This document shows, piece by piece, positions 31,642 through 43,954 of a stretch of DNA of 64,000 nucleotides (position 1 is its first letter; every line of letters begins with the position of its first letter). Origin of the DNA: Cyprinodon diabolis (lineage: Eukaryota; Chordata; Actinopteri; Cyprinodontiformes; Cyprinodontidae). The notes under the pieces were generated by a model that was not told the DNA's origin, made no database searches, and worked only from the letters and a program-made list of their open reading frames with translations. Location of the stretch: the NCBI GenBank assembly GCA_030533445.1, contig CM060066.1, positions 39,623,235-39,687,234 on the forward strand. The letters run 5' to 3'. A program made the position numbers and the translations under genes.

Positions 31642-34600
31642 ATCTGGGGGTGCTGACGGGCAAAACCACGATTCAAAACAACCTTCGCCTAACTATTCAC
31701 TCGTCCATCTGCTTAGATCGTAAGAGCCTCCCCCTGCTCTCCCTAGTGGATTGTGGTTCTGAACAGAATCTTATCAGCCCAGATCTTGTTCACCAATACA
31801 AGATTCCAGTTCAAAGACTCCCTACTCCAATTTTTGTGTCTGCCTTAGATGGTAGTGCTCTCAAGACCATTACTCATCAGACTGTCCCTCTTCAGTTTGT
31901 GTCTCTAGGCAACCATCACGAACAAATATCATTTTTAGTTTTTCCCACCAAGAACTCCCCAGTGGTTTTGGGCTACCCCTGGTTAATTAAACACAACCCC
32001 CAAATTAACTGGCCTCTTTCTCGCATTGAGTCCTGGAGCCCTGAGTGCTCTAATTGCTGTCTCCGCTCTGCACTCCCCCCTCAGAGTTCCATGTCCAATC
32101 CTCAGCAACCTCCAGCTGACCTCTCTAAGGTCCCACCTGATTATCATGATTTACAACGCGTCTTCAGTAAAGAATTAGCCCTCTCCTTGCCTCCTCATCG
32201 GCCCTATGATTGTCCCATCAATCTTCTTCCAGGCTCCCCACTTCCCTCTGGCCGATTATACAACTTGTCTAGACCTGAACGTCAGGCCATGGAGAACTAT
32301 ATAAACAGTTCTCTTGAAGCAGGTATCATCCGCCCCTCCTCGTCTCCAGTTGGGGCTGGATTCTTCTTTGTCGAGAAGAAGGACAAGACTCCCCGCCCAT
32401 GTATAGATTATCGGGACCTAAATCAGATCATGGTCAAGAACAAATACTCTCTTCCGCTCATATCAGCTGCTTTTGAACCCGTAAGCCAGGCCACCATTTT
32501 CACTAAGCTCGACCTCCGAAATGCCTACCACCTGGTTCGTATTCGGGAGGGGGATGAGTGGAAAACTGCTTTCAAGACTCACATTGGTCATTTCGAATAT
32601 CTGGTCATGCCTTTTGGCCTTTATAATGCCCCAGCAGTTTTTCAGGCTCTCGTAAATGATGTCCTGAGAGACTTTCTAAATGTCTTCGTTTTTGTTTACA
32701 TTGACGACATCCTGATCTTTTCCAGAGATCTGGAAGAACATAAGACCGACGTGAGAAAGGTTCTCCACCGTCTGCTAGAAAATCGCCTGTATGTCAAAGC
32801 TGAAAAGCGCGAATTTCATGTTACTTCAATGTCTTTCCTTGGTTTTGTTTTTGAGGGTGGACAGGTGAAGACGGACCCAGCCAAGATCAAGGCAGTGTTG
32901 GACTGGCCAACCCCTGAGACCAGAAAACAGCTCCAGCAGTTTCTTGGGTTTGCAAACTTCTACAGGAGGTTCATAAGAAACTTCAGTGTCATAGCCGCTC
33001 CTCTCTCTGCCTTAACGTCCACCAAAATACCTTTCATCTGGACCCCTGAAGCTCAGAAGGCCTTCTCAGAGCTAAAGACCCTATTCTCTAAGGCTCCCAT
33101 CCTCATCCATCCTGATCCCTCGGCTCAATTCATCATGGAGGTGGATGCGTCAGATACCGGTGTTGGGGCTGTACTCTCCCAGCGGTCCCCAGCAGACAGT
33201 AAGCTCCACCCATGTGCCTTCTTTTCAAAAAGATTCTCTCCTTCTGAGAGAAATTATAACTTTGGAGACAGAGAGCTCCTAGCCATCAAACTCTCACTTG
33301 AAGAGTGGAGGTACTGGCTCGAGGGCTCAGAACTCCCAGTGGTGGTTTGGACTGACCATAAAGATCTGTCCTACCTCCAAAATGCCAAGAGACTGAACTC
33401 CCGGCAATCCCGCTGGACCTTGTTCTTCTCTAGATTTAACCTAAACATCACTTTTCGTCCTGGGTCCCGTAACATTAAGCCAGATGCCTTGTCCAGACAG
33501 TTTGCCTCTGATGACATCTCCAAAACCCCTGAGCCTATCCTTCCACCATCCTGTGTGTTTGGGGGGCTTTCCTGGAACTTGGAGAAGGCCATTGAAGCAG
33601 CCTCGAAGGCCGAACCCGATCCAGGGGCGGGACCTCCCAAGCGCCTTTATGTTCCGGCTAGAACCCGTTCACAGGCCATTCAATGGGCACATTCTTCACG
33701 GTTCTGCTGCCACCCAGGGACAAGCCGTACTATTGGTTTGCTCCGCCGCTATTTCTGGTGGCCTTCTCTCAACAAAGATGTGTTAGAGTTTGTCTCAGCC
33801 TGCTCCACATGTGCTCTTGGAAAGAACCTTCACCGCCCTCCAGCTGGTCTCCTGCAACCTCTCTCTGTCCCTAACCGGCCCTGGTCACATATTGCCCGAG
33901 ATTTTGTCACTGGCCTTCCTATCTCCAAAAATAAGAAGGTTATACTGACAATCATTGACAGATTTTCCAAAGCCTGCCACTTAATCCCTCTTAACAAGCT
34001 TCCATCTGCTGCTGCAACTGCTCGCCTCTTGTTTTCACATGTATTCACGGCATCCCCTTAGAAATTCTTTCAGACCGGGGTCCTCAATTTGTTTCTCTGG
34101 TCTGGAGAGACTTTTGCTTTATCCTGGGAGCCAAACCTCGCCTCACTTCAGGGTTTCATCCCCAGACCAATGGGCAATGTGAGAGACTGAACCAGGAACT
34201 GGAAAACGCACTTCGTTACGTCCGTGCCAACCACCCCTCCTCCTGGTGTACACATTTACCGTGGGTTGAGTATGCCCATAATTCTCACATCTCTGCTGCC
34301 TCTGGGTTGTCCCCTTTCGAAGCCTCTCTTGGCTATCAGCCATCCCTCATCCCTTCTTCTTTTCCAGATGCCGTCATCCCCTCTGTAAAGGACCACATGG
34401 AGGCTTGCCGCCGTATCTGGGACCAAACCAGAGCAGCCCTGAACCGTACTGCTGCCCTCAACAAGAAAATCGCAGACCACAGACGTGTCCCTGCTCCAGT
34501 CTATTCCCCTGGACAACAGGTCTGGCTCTTATCAAAGAACTTCCCTCTTAAGGGGTGCTCCCGAAAATTGTCTCCTAGGTTTTTGGGCCCTTTTCCTGTC

Positions 34601-34954
34601 CAAGCTGTCATCAGTCCTACCACTGTCCGCCTGAGGCTCCCTTCTCACCCTCGGGTCCATCCCGTTTTTCATGTTTCCCAAGTCAAGCCTGTGTCTTTCA
34701 GCCCTTTGTGCCCTCCGTCCAGACCCCCTCCAACTGCCCGGATCGTTGACGGCCACCCTGCCTTCACTGTGCGCCGCATTGTGGATGTCCGCCCCCGAGG
34801 TCGGAGTTGCCAGTATCTGGTTGATTGGGAGGGTTATGGTCCAGAGCAGCGGTCCTGGGTTCCGCGCTCCTTCATTCTGGATCCCACGCTCATCTCTGAC
34901 TTTGAGCGCCGTTCGGCGTCTTCTTCTACTCGTCCGCCAGGTGGCGTCCCTTGA
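31566..34954 (+). pseudogene. pol: Pol of the Gypsy element, one frameshift in integrase
   Basis: The pol frame lies -1 relative to gag and overlaps it by 76 nt. Numbering from 31566: protease Asp62 in VDCGS (usual motif DSG or DTG; here Cys is in the second place); RT catalytic Asp316 in TKLDLRNAY and YIDD at 378-381; RNase H Asp528 in EVDASD; then an integrase zinc finger ([14 protein letters not shown]) and ARDFVTGLP. The frame stops at 34061 because a few bases (3n+1) are missing at about 34047. The rest, open in the next frame to 34954, has the second integrase Asp (SDRG), the Glu region ([12 protein letters not shown]), the C-terminal GPY-type region and a chromodomain ([15 protein letters not shown]). 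The frameshift abolishes integrase; the remainder looks well preserved. Confidence 0.92.
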
Positions 34955-34967
34955 GGGGGGGGGGTAC

Positions 34968-35612
34968 TGTTGGGCCCACTGGATTGTGTGCTGAGCTGTG
35001 TTAGGGTTCTTTCTTACCTTTTCCTCCTCAGACTCCAGTCCTGACGAGCCTCCAGCTGTTTCCAATTGGACACAATCAGGGAGCAGTATTTAGAGCAGTG
35101 GATTCCCTGGGACGGACGCCAGTAGGTTAAAATTCCACACAGTGGTAACCTACCAGCTAGCTCTCCTAAGACTGAACAGATTGTTTAGACTTAAGATTAC
35201 CTCCTTGTCCTCCTTCTCTCTCCTAGAAGCCTTGCTTTTTCCAAGCCGGTCCTCCTCTCAGTCCTCCTGGATCCTTCCTCGATTGCTCACCTGCCTGTCC
35301 ACCCTCTGGAGCTCTCAAGTCGAAGCCCTTCCATCTCAGTCAAGACTCAATCTTAGTGGGCTCATCCAACCTCCCCTCCAGCTGCTCCGCTCTCCAAGAA
35401 CTGTAAGGAATCAGCATCTTCTCTAATTAACTCAGGTCCTCCTGCCAGGATCTAACTTATATCTCTCTCCGTGCAGTTCCTGATTAAGCTGCTGTAGTCC
35501 GAACCACCACGCCAGGCCGAACATCATTCTGTAAAACTGTTCAATAAACAATCTAAAACTGCTTCCCGACTCGCTTTGTGTCTGCGCCATAGTCTACTAT
35601 TGAATCATGTCA
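34968..35612 (+). repeat. 3' LTR (645 bp)
   Basis: Starts TGTTGGGCCCACTGG just after the polypurine tract and ends ATCATGTCA before the target duplication. Polyadenylation signal AATAAA near 35551. It is the complete version of the LTR. Confidence 0.93.
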
Positions 35613-35617
35613 CTTAT

Positions 35618-37539
35618 AATGTAGCTGATTTAGAATTTCAGATTTTCATTATCACACTGTAAATAATTTCATTGCTTTCCCTCATTCCAGACAACTATGA
35701 CCATAATTCAACAATTTAAACAAAGAATCACAGGCTTCTTTTACTCTTACTCAAAATCCTCATTATTCACAGTTTCCTACCTCACCTTTATGCATTTCGC
35801 CTCCCCTCTTTGGCTTACTTTACATTTCAGGTCCGCTGCTCATCTTGTTCACTGCTGCCAATTTGAAAGCAACTTAATCCTGGAGATAATTCTATTGCTG
35901 CTTCCTATTGCACCCCTGTGACTGACGTCCAGCAAGATTTAATCTAATGTACAGCATTTATGTGATTGACACCATAAATGTACCTTCAAGAAAAGCCAGT
36001 GGATGCAAAACAGTACTAGGAGGTATTACTTTGGACCCATTACCTGTATGGATATAACAAGCACTTGTCAGGACTGCAATATATCAGCAGTTGAGCCCTG
36101 ATTGCATTAGAAGTCAGTTTATAAAGCAGGAGTTTTCTTGTTGGGATAACTAAGAAATTCCTGTCTTTTGAAAAACAGCTGATTGGCCACAGGGGAGTAA
36201 AATGCTGACCTGGGGTATTAAAAAACGTACAAGATACAGTTTCTTCGAAAAAATAAAAAACAGGCAACAAGTGGGGCATTTAGCTTGAGGGCATAATTTA
36301 TATAGCAGAGTTAATCTGCTGGGAACTAAAAAGGAAATCTTATGCATACAGCAAATCTCACAGCATTCATTTTCTGCAAATATTTTGAAGAAACTTTCTG
36401 TTTATTTTAGAAGAAATTTAGAATGGACACATAAAATATATGTCCTACATGAAATGTTTATTCCTCTTTTAATATAACCAAAGACAGACATTAAAAGTTT
36501 TACCCCAGAAGTAACGCGGTCAGATTTGAAAAAAAAAGAAAAAAAGATGAAGCTCTATTAAGTAGCTGTTTTAATTTAAGTCATCATCACTAGCCCCATA
36601 TATGTATAGTAAAACTGTTTGCTCAAAGCTTGACACCCCATGTTTGTGTGAAACTCTTAGTTTAAGATGAGGAAGGAAGTATTTGTGAAGTTCTGCTGAC
36701 AGAATCAAATTAGTTAAAAGACTAACAATACTTATAAGGCTAATGAACAACACGTGGCCGAAGTTGTTAATTTTACCAATTTAATTATTAATTTATCAAT
36801 ATCTGTAGCTGGAAGTTATAATTAATTATTCATTTTTTTTTCCAGTCAAGGGTAAGCTATGATGTGTTTTTTGGTTCAATGATTATAACTGACAATTTGC
36901 TTATTAGAAGGTGTTGCTTATGTGCTTACCTGTATGGCTGGTTGCTTGGACACTTGCTGTTGAAATCCAATCTGTCTTCACCGCCAATAAATGTCATTGG
37001 TTTATAATTCAAGCAGAGTTATTAATCATGAACCGAAAGGAAAACATTGTCTATTCAAGTTATAAACTCAGTGGAAGTTGATTCAGCTCTTAAAACCAAC
37101 TGGTCACTGTAATAAAATAACTACAGACAACCACAATGAAAATCAGGTGCCCTTTCAACCTAATAATCCCTGTCACGTCATTATTATGTATAAGAGAGTA
37201 TGCAACACTACAGACCACTGAAATAAATAAAGAATACATTAATAAATCAGTGAAATAGAAGGGAATCAAAAAGTCTTCAAGGTAGAGTCTTTGATAATGT
37301 TTAGTTAATTAGCACAGATGTTGTGATGTACTAAGAAAATGGCCATCAGATTAGCAGCATAGATGACATACGGTAATAGATGTGTAGCAGTTGTTTTCAT
37401 CAAATCCTTCAAGTTTCTATCAATCCAATAATAAAAGATACAAATAAATACAATACATTTGATATGATGGCATTGAAATATGTATGCTGCTGACTGGTAA
37501 TGTGAGGATGAGAGGCACAGCTACCAATAGTCCAAAAAA
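35618..37539. other. no recognisable feature
   Basis: About 1.9 kb of AT-rich sequence; no ORF with motifs, no clear repeat. Confidence 0.5.
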
Positions 37540-37800
37540 ACATAATTGAGACAGTGGCGTCAGAGTGGGTTGTCAGTTCAATCTCTGGTTCTGGCTTTCA
37601 GAGTCATTGTGTCTTTGGGTGAATGACTGAATCTAGTGTAAAATTCTTTGGCCAAATATCTTTAGTTTTAAAAAGGAAGGATTAATAAGGGATTTCTTAG
37701 CCTTTGGCACTATCTCACAGTGGTGAAGGTGTAAGCTGAGCTTTGTGTCCCTTTGAAGGAAGCGGTACTGACAAAGCTTTCTCTTTGAACTGGGTTAGTA
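37540..37800 (+). repeat. possible SINE-like repeat
   Basis: GTCAGTTCAATCTCTGGTTC, TTCAGAGTCATTGTGTCTTTGGG and, after a gap, GTGGTGAAGGTGTAAGCTGAG and CAAAGCTTTCTCTTTGAACT follow the order of a dispersed fish repeat. The ORF that starts at 37743 has no motif and is not supported. 37801-38264 holds nothing firm. Confidence 0.35.
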
Positions 37801-38264
37801 TCCTCAGCTGCCTCTGCTACTCTGAAAATTCAGAGTTAGCCCGGTACACAGCAGCACCGAATTTGTCGAAACTAAACCTTTTGTCACTTACAAAGCTTGT
37901 GGGACAGTCTTCAGAATGCACTAAGCTCAATGAAGTTCTACTCGCTCACAGGTGGGGAAGTAGAACAGCGGTTTGGAGTTTCAGGGATTCAAACTGGCAC
38001 AGTAGCAGAAGTAAAGGTCTGCCTAGGAGTGAACTAGGTGTTATTCAGTTCATCGGATGGTGGAGATTTCAATCTCTTTATCCATTATAACAATCGGCGG
38101 TACCAGAAACAGATGATGCTCAAAGCTACTTCAAACAACGGGATGCAGACTCTGCACCACATGGAAGTGTGATGTCCTGCTGGAGTGATAGGGGTCTCTT
38201 TATAAGATGGGGATGGTTTGTAACAGGCAGTATCACTACCCGATTCGTGCCAGTAGCACGATCC

Positions 38265-38267
38265 GTA

Positions 38268-38327
<60 letters not shown>

Positions 38328-38960
38328 GAATAATACATTTTATTTGAAAGGCGCCTTTCTGGACACTCAAAGTCACCGTAAAAAAAGATAAAAACACAAT
38401 GGGAATAAACCAAGTCAAAACACAGAAGAAAACCATTAAAAAAATACAAAGGGTGGGACAGGGGGATTAACATTAAAGAGAATAGGCAATTTTAAACAGA
38501 TGAGTTTTGAGTTTTGATTTGAAATGGAGAAGTGATTCCGTGTTTCTAAGTAAGGGTGGTAGAGAGTTTTAGAGCTGGGGTGCACAGCGGCTGAATGCTC
38601 TGCTCCCCATGGTGGTGAAACGGGCAGAAGGGACAGGCAGGTGTAAAACTGATGAGGATCAGAGCGCATGGGGAGGGGGTGGTAACATCCAGGAGGCCTG
38701 ACAGATATGGGGGGGCAAGGTGGTGAAGGGCCTTGAATGCCACCATAAGAATTTTATATTGAATCCAATACTGCACAGGGAGCCACTGGAGCTGTTGGAG
38801 ATGTTGTGGATAGAGGGAGTTCTTGTTATAATGCGGGCAGCTGAGTGATTTTTGAGGAAGGCCAAAGAGGAGAGTTACAATAGTCCAGTCGGAACGTGAA
38901 GAGGCTGTGGACCAGGATGGCGGCAGTGCGAAGAGTAAGGGAGGGACGGATTCTTTAGTG
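38265..38960 (-). pseudogene. L2-like LINE 3' end with (AAT)n tail
   Basis: Minus strand: YKILMVAFKALHHLAPPYLS (about 38740-38700), then a frameshift and SLLHFKSKLKTHLFKIAYSL (about 38530-38470), the usual C-terminal sequence of L2/CR1-group ORF2. The element runs into an (AAT)n tract of about 22 units (38265-38337), the expected simple-repeat 3' tail. Decayed. Confidence 0.75.
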
Positions 38961-39719
38961 ATTTAAGGATAGAAATAAGTACTATTAGTACTGTAGTGGG
39001 AGAAAAGTATTCAATTATTCACCCTAGTTAAATAAAGTGAGATCGATGGATTTCACTCAGTCTGCACTTTATTTTCATATTTGCAAAGAGAGAACAGTTC
39101 ATCATACAACCCTTACTGCTCTGTACTCAGTCCCGTTCTGCCTGGACAGAGGGTGTTCCCCTTAGTTACAATAATTGAAAAACAAATTACAGACACCTTG
39201 ATTAAACAGTAACATGTTATGAATGATCATTCATAGGATCCAACATCCTATGAATGATCCCAAAAATTGGGTTTGTTTTTGGGAAGAAGCTTTGTCTGGT
39301 CAACTTGCACAAAGAATTGTGTGGCCTTGCAGGTAAAACAGACTGAGTGAAAACTTTTATATTGAATAAATAGGATAAATTAATATAAGAAATAAGTTAA
39401 ATCTAAATTTTCCGACCACAGTACCATTATTGCATTTTTTTTTTCCTGTCCTGTCTGACGATGTGGATATGAGGATAATTGTCTTGATGCCAAAAAGAAC
39501 AGCACAACCAACGGACATGGTACGAGACATACAATAACGTAATACCTAGATACTATCGCTGAAGTTTAAGTAGTATTATATAATCTGACATGTATTCTGT
39601 GTTGCCTGAAGATAAGAATATGGGCTTTCTGTATGGAAGTGAATCTCTAAGTACCTGGAACCATGCACTTGTGCATGTTAAGTTTATCCAAATAAAACAT
39701 GCTCAACAGTGGTTGTGAA
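38961..39719. other. anonymous; small inverted/direct repeats
   Basis: ATGAATGATC occurs at 39218 and 39249 with an inverted CATTCATAGG between them (39217-39262). A possible LTR fragment around 39050-39150 could not be confirmed. Confidence 0.35.
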
Positions 39720-39829
39720 GAGCCAAAGAGGCGCCCCCCCAGAGCACCGAGTTTAGCGCCGAGGGACCCAAAGCCCAAGACGTCCAAAAGGGACCCCAAG
39801 AGTGAAGGCACCAAGGAGAGGCCAACCCA

Positions 39830-42170
39830 GAAAATCAGACCCCCACCATTCAGTGCTGCTGACCACCTCTAAAGCTGAGCTGTTGATGAATAGTGGAACA
39901 AGATAAGGCCGATTCTTCCTGAAGTCAACAATAATCTCCTTTGTTTTCTTGCATTTCAGGATCAGGTTTTTGTCTCTGCACCAGTCCACCAGCTGCTCTA
40001 CCTCCTCCCTGTAGTCGTGGTCATTGTCATCTCTGATGAGACACACCACTGTGGTGTCATCTGCAAACTTCACGATGTGATCAGTGATGAACCTGGGGAC
40101 GCAGTCATGTGTCATCAGAGTGAACAGCAGGGGGCTCAGGCACAGCCCAGGGGGGAGCCTGTGCTTAGGGTGTTGACATCAGAGGTGTTCTGTCCAACCC
40201 AGACTGACTGAGGGTCTGTGTGTAAGGAAGTCTAGCAGACTTTTGCAGAGAGGTGTATTGAAGCCCAGCTGTTCCAGTTTTAAGATCAGATGCTGTGGGA
40301 TGATGGTGTTAAAAGCTGAACTGAAGTCCAGGAACAGCATCTACATATGGGTGTTCTTCTCCTCCAGGTGTGCCAGGCTCAGGTGAAGAGTGGAGGAAAT
40401 GTTTCCTCAGAGGAGCGGTTCCATCGGTAGACGAACTGGAATGGGTCAAATCTCGGGGGAAGACTGGAGACAATGTGTTCTTTAACCAGCCTTTTGAAGC
40501 ACTTCATCATGATGGGAGTCATAGTGTCAGGCCGGTATCATTGAGTGAGATGACCTGAGACTTTTTTAGGACCGGAATGATGGTGGCTGACTTGAAGCAT
40601 GCTGGCACCACGGATCAGTCCAGCATGGTCTTGAAAATGACTGTGAGGACACCAGCCAGCTGATCTGCACACACCCAGGTATGTTATATGGGCCTGAGGC
40701 CTTTCTTGGGTTGACTCTCCTCAGAGCTTTCCTCACTTCAGCTATGTCCATGTTGAGTGCCTCCTTCCCCCTGTGTAGAACAGCTTTCACTGCTTGAGCG
40801 CCGTTTCGTGCTCCAAACCTTCCATAGAAGTTATTAAGTTAATTTAGGAAGTCAGTGTTTGCTGCATTTGCCGGGGGAGGGAGTGTTGTATTCTCTGATT
40901 GCCCGTATGCTTTGACACATCCTCCTGGTGTGGCTGGCATCGTGAAAAAGATCTTGGATTTTCTGGTTGTGGTTCTCCTTTGCTGATCTGATGGCACGGT
41001 TTAAGTTCGCTGTCCTCAGTGCCTCTCTTTCACCAGACTTAAAAACTGAGTTGCATGCTTTTATCAATTTCCAAACCTCCCCATTCTTCCAGGGTCGTTG
41101 GTTTGCTCGGACAGTGATGTTATTTTTGATGCTGATGTCCTCAATGCTTTTGTTGATGTAGGCTGACACAGTCATGGCATACTCATTTATTTAAGATGTC
41201 GTCTTGGGTTGCTGCAGCCTTGAAGATATTCCAGTCAATGGCACCCTCAGACCATACTCTTTCGGTTTAGCCCTGAATACCGGGGGCTTGTATGCAGGGA
41301 TTAGCATGACAGAGAGGTGATCTGATGACCCGAGGAGGGGGCAGGACGCTTCTCTGAATGCATCTTTGATGTTAGAGTAAACCAGGTCTAAAGTGTTTTC
41401 AGCCCAAGTTGCAAAGTCCACATGTTGGTAAAAAAAGAGGGATCACAGTCTTCAAATTAGCCTGGTCAAAGCAATGATAAAAACACCCTCTGTGTGTGCA
41501 GATTGAAGCTCAGAGATAGAGCTCAGAGATAGCCTGGTATAAAGTTTTCATGGCCTCTTTTGTGTTAGTGCTGGGGGGACATAAATAGCATTATTGTTAA
41601 GCACACTAAACTCTCTGGGCAGCTAGAACAGTCTGCAGTTACCATCAGAAACTCGATATCTGCAGGGCAGAAGCTGGTGACCGATCTAACATTTTTACAC
41701 CAGCTGTTGTTGATGGAAACACAGAAACTGCCACCCAGAGTCTTACCTCCAGGCTAATAGCATTGTCCGGTATTGCTGGATGCAGCCAAGATTCAGTCAG
41801 AACGATGGCGCAGCAGTTACATTTCTCCATTTTTGAAGAGAGTTTGAGTCGTATATTATCCATTTTTTTTATCCAATGAGCTGACGTTGGAGAGCAGGAT
41901 TGATGGTAGAGGTGGTCTGTGGGGATTCTTCCTTAGCTTCACCGTTACCCCCTCTCTGCTGCCTCGCTTCCTCAGTCTTGCATATCTCTTTCTTCAACCT
42001 GGCCTGGTAAGTTTAGCCCACTGTTACTTTGCTTACATCCGTCCGTTGCAAGTTTTTAAACAGTCTAGAGTGGTTGTACTTAAACATTTTGTGACCTTAC
42101 CTCCAGCAGGCGTTGGGGGTCGTATATACGGGATCAATGCCTGGTTTTTAATGTTTTGAAAGGCATATTT
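39830..42170 (-). mobile_element. Rex1/CR1-like LINE, minus strand, 3'-deleted
   Basis: From 42170 downward: APE endonuclease start (DNIRLKLSS, CAIVLTESWLHPAIPDNAISL at about 41850-41760), endonuclease end (LLGSSDHLSVMLIPAY, about 41330), linker (RPWKNGEVWKLIKAC, about 41090), RT entry (VRKALRRVNPRKASGP, about 40720) and RT box FADDTTVVCL (about 40060), then WCRDKNLILKCKKTKEIIVDFR (about 39960). The coding sequence ends at about 39830 against unrelated GC-rich sequence, so the end of RT and the 3' UTR are absent. Frameshifts and stops between blocks show decay. Confidence 0.85.
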
Positions 42171-42654
42171 TGTGGAATTGTTGAGAGCTGTTCCTGGCCG
42201 CTGCCATGATGTTTAAATGCAAAATATTTAAGATATTTTACAACTGACGTACAAAAATTTGGAAACTGATAAGAATATTTGTAAAGAGCTAGATACCCCA
42301 AGTTCAGCCAGCCACAAAAGAACTGACATCCTTTAAATTGTTTATCAAGATTCAATAGGTCAGTAGGAAAACTTCAGCAGGATAATGTATCAGGAGTCAG
42401 TAACTGTTTAGAGTCATCAGGCAGAGCAGGGTTATTGTACATACAGAAAAAGAGTTGTGATCAGGCAGGCAGGAGAAACACTAGACCTTTACTCACAAAA
42501 TGCCTTAAAATAATGTTGCAGAGTCTGTCTGCTAGAGAGCTGTATTGAAAAAGAGCAGATGCACAGGTGAAGCTGATAAACTTGACAACAGTGTTGCACT
42601 GATTACATGCATGAAGGAAGGTAACAGATATTTTTATATGCTGTCACATTACAA
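42171..42654. other. no recognisable feature
   Basis: Nothing supported. Confidence 0.4.
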
Positions 42655-43946
42655 CAGTGATGGGACTAACGGCGTTGAAAGTAACGGCGTTACTAACGCC
42701 GTTACCTTGTTTTAGTAACGAGTAATCTAACTAATTACTTTGACTGTAACTATAACGCAGTTACCATTGCAGACACCCCGTTACTGCGCGTTTCTCAAGT
42801 CGCACAATTAACCTTTTTTCATGATAGGACTCGTGCGCAGCTGCGTGAAGCTGACACCCCACCCACGTCAAAAAACTCTGCAAATAGACTGAATGGTTAG
42901 TACAACGTTAGTGCAGAGTGCAGAAAAAAATATTGTTTGTACTACTTTTGTTTAAGAGATATTAAAGATTATTTTTTTAGCTCATCCAGAGGTGCGCGCC
43001 TTGTCATGAGAGAGGGGAGGATGAGAATGGCTGATGTATAGTGAGATTCCGTCTGTCAGTTGGGAAGGTGGGTGTTTCCGCTGGTGGGTGTTAACGTACA
43101 GCACACAGAGAGATGGAGAGTGAGGATGACTCCAGCAGCAAAACAGCGTTTTCCTGATGGAAATACCGGTGTTATGTCGAGCTGCGTTTCCCCATCAGAT
43201 ACGGTTTCCTCTGCATCTCGCACAGCGCAGGCGGCACGAGTCACCGCGCACGCGACAGGAAACGCGCATGCTCGCTAAAGGCGCGCACCAGTCGCCCTGT
43301 GCTCGCGCCACAGGAGAACTATGGAGAGCGTGAACGATCAAATGATTAACCTGACAACAGCCAGAAATGATAGCCTATATGGAGAAAGGGAGAAATATGG
43401 ATGGATGGATGGATGGATACTCTGCCTTCTCAACCTACTGTATTTTTTATTTTAAACATTATTTGATGGCCTTTGTGGCAGGGATGGAGATCCATATTTT
43501 ATGTCACACGCAGAGTATACATCTAGATAGATAGATGGATAGATAGATGTTGCAGTATCTATAACAACCCAAACACACAGGATTTCAGAATTAGACATCC
43601 CCAGTTATTAATTTCACCAGATCTGAATGCCCTGTTAGAAAACTTCACATGGCGTTCCCCCCTGATGTCATTTACACTGAGTTGCAATAAATGCAAAACT
43701 CTCTGCAGGTTCTTGTCTTTGTCGTCCGCTCTATTCAGCTGGCTTTGGAAACACACGGCGAGAAGCTGGGGGCTGGGTGGTGAGGGTTACGGGGGCGAGA
43801 AACGCAAAAGTAACGCAATAGTTACTTTTACTAGTAACTAGTTACTTTTATTGTGGAGTAACTCAGTTAGTAACTCAGTTACTTTTTGGGAGAAGTAACT
43901 AGTAACTATAACTAATTACTTTTTCAAAGTAACGTGCCCAACACTG
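42655..43946 (-). mobile_element. hAT-family transposon, non-autonomous (1,292 bp)
   Basis: Inverted copy of the element at 27332. It starts CAGTGATGGGACTAACGG and ends GTAACGTGCCCAACACTG, flanked by CATTACAA at 42647-42654 and 43947-43954, an exact 8-bp duplication. The CpG-rich centre is shared; its (ATGG)n tract is short. No transposase. Confidence 0.93.
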
Positions 43947-43954
43947 CATTACAA

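Larger units (their letters stand above)
30466..35612 (+). mobile_element. Tf1/sushi-type Gypsy LTR retrotransposon
   Basis: Two LTRs (30466-30663 and 34968-35612) bracket gag and pol. CTTAT flanks the element at 30461-30465 and 35613-35617, a clean 5-bp target duplication. Domain order is gag with zinc knuckle, protease, RT, RNase H, integrase and chromodomain, which is the chromovirus order of the Tf1/sushi group. A G-run GAGGGGGGGGG ending at 34964 is the polypurine tract. The 5' LTR is shortened by about 447 bp and pol has one frameshift, so it is not autonomous as it stands. Confidence 0.95.

Noticed and set aside
34256..35065. minus ORFs over the end of pol
   Set aside because: Antisense of the integrase and chromodomain frame.
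37743..38090. 115-codon ORF
   Set aside because: No domain, and it overlaps a SINE-like repeat.
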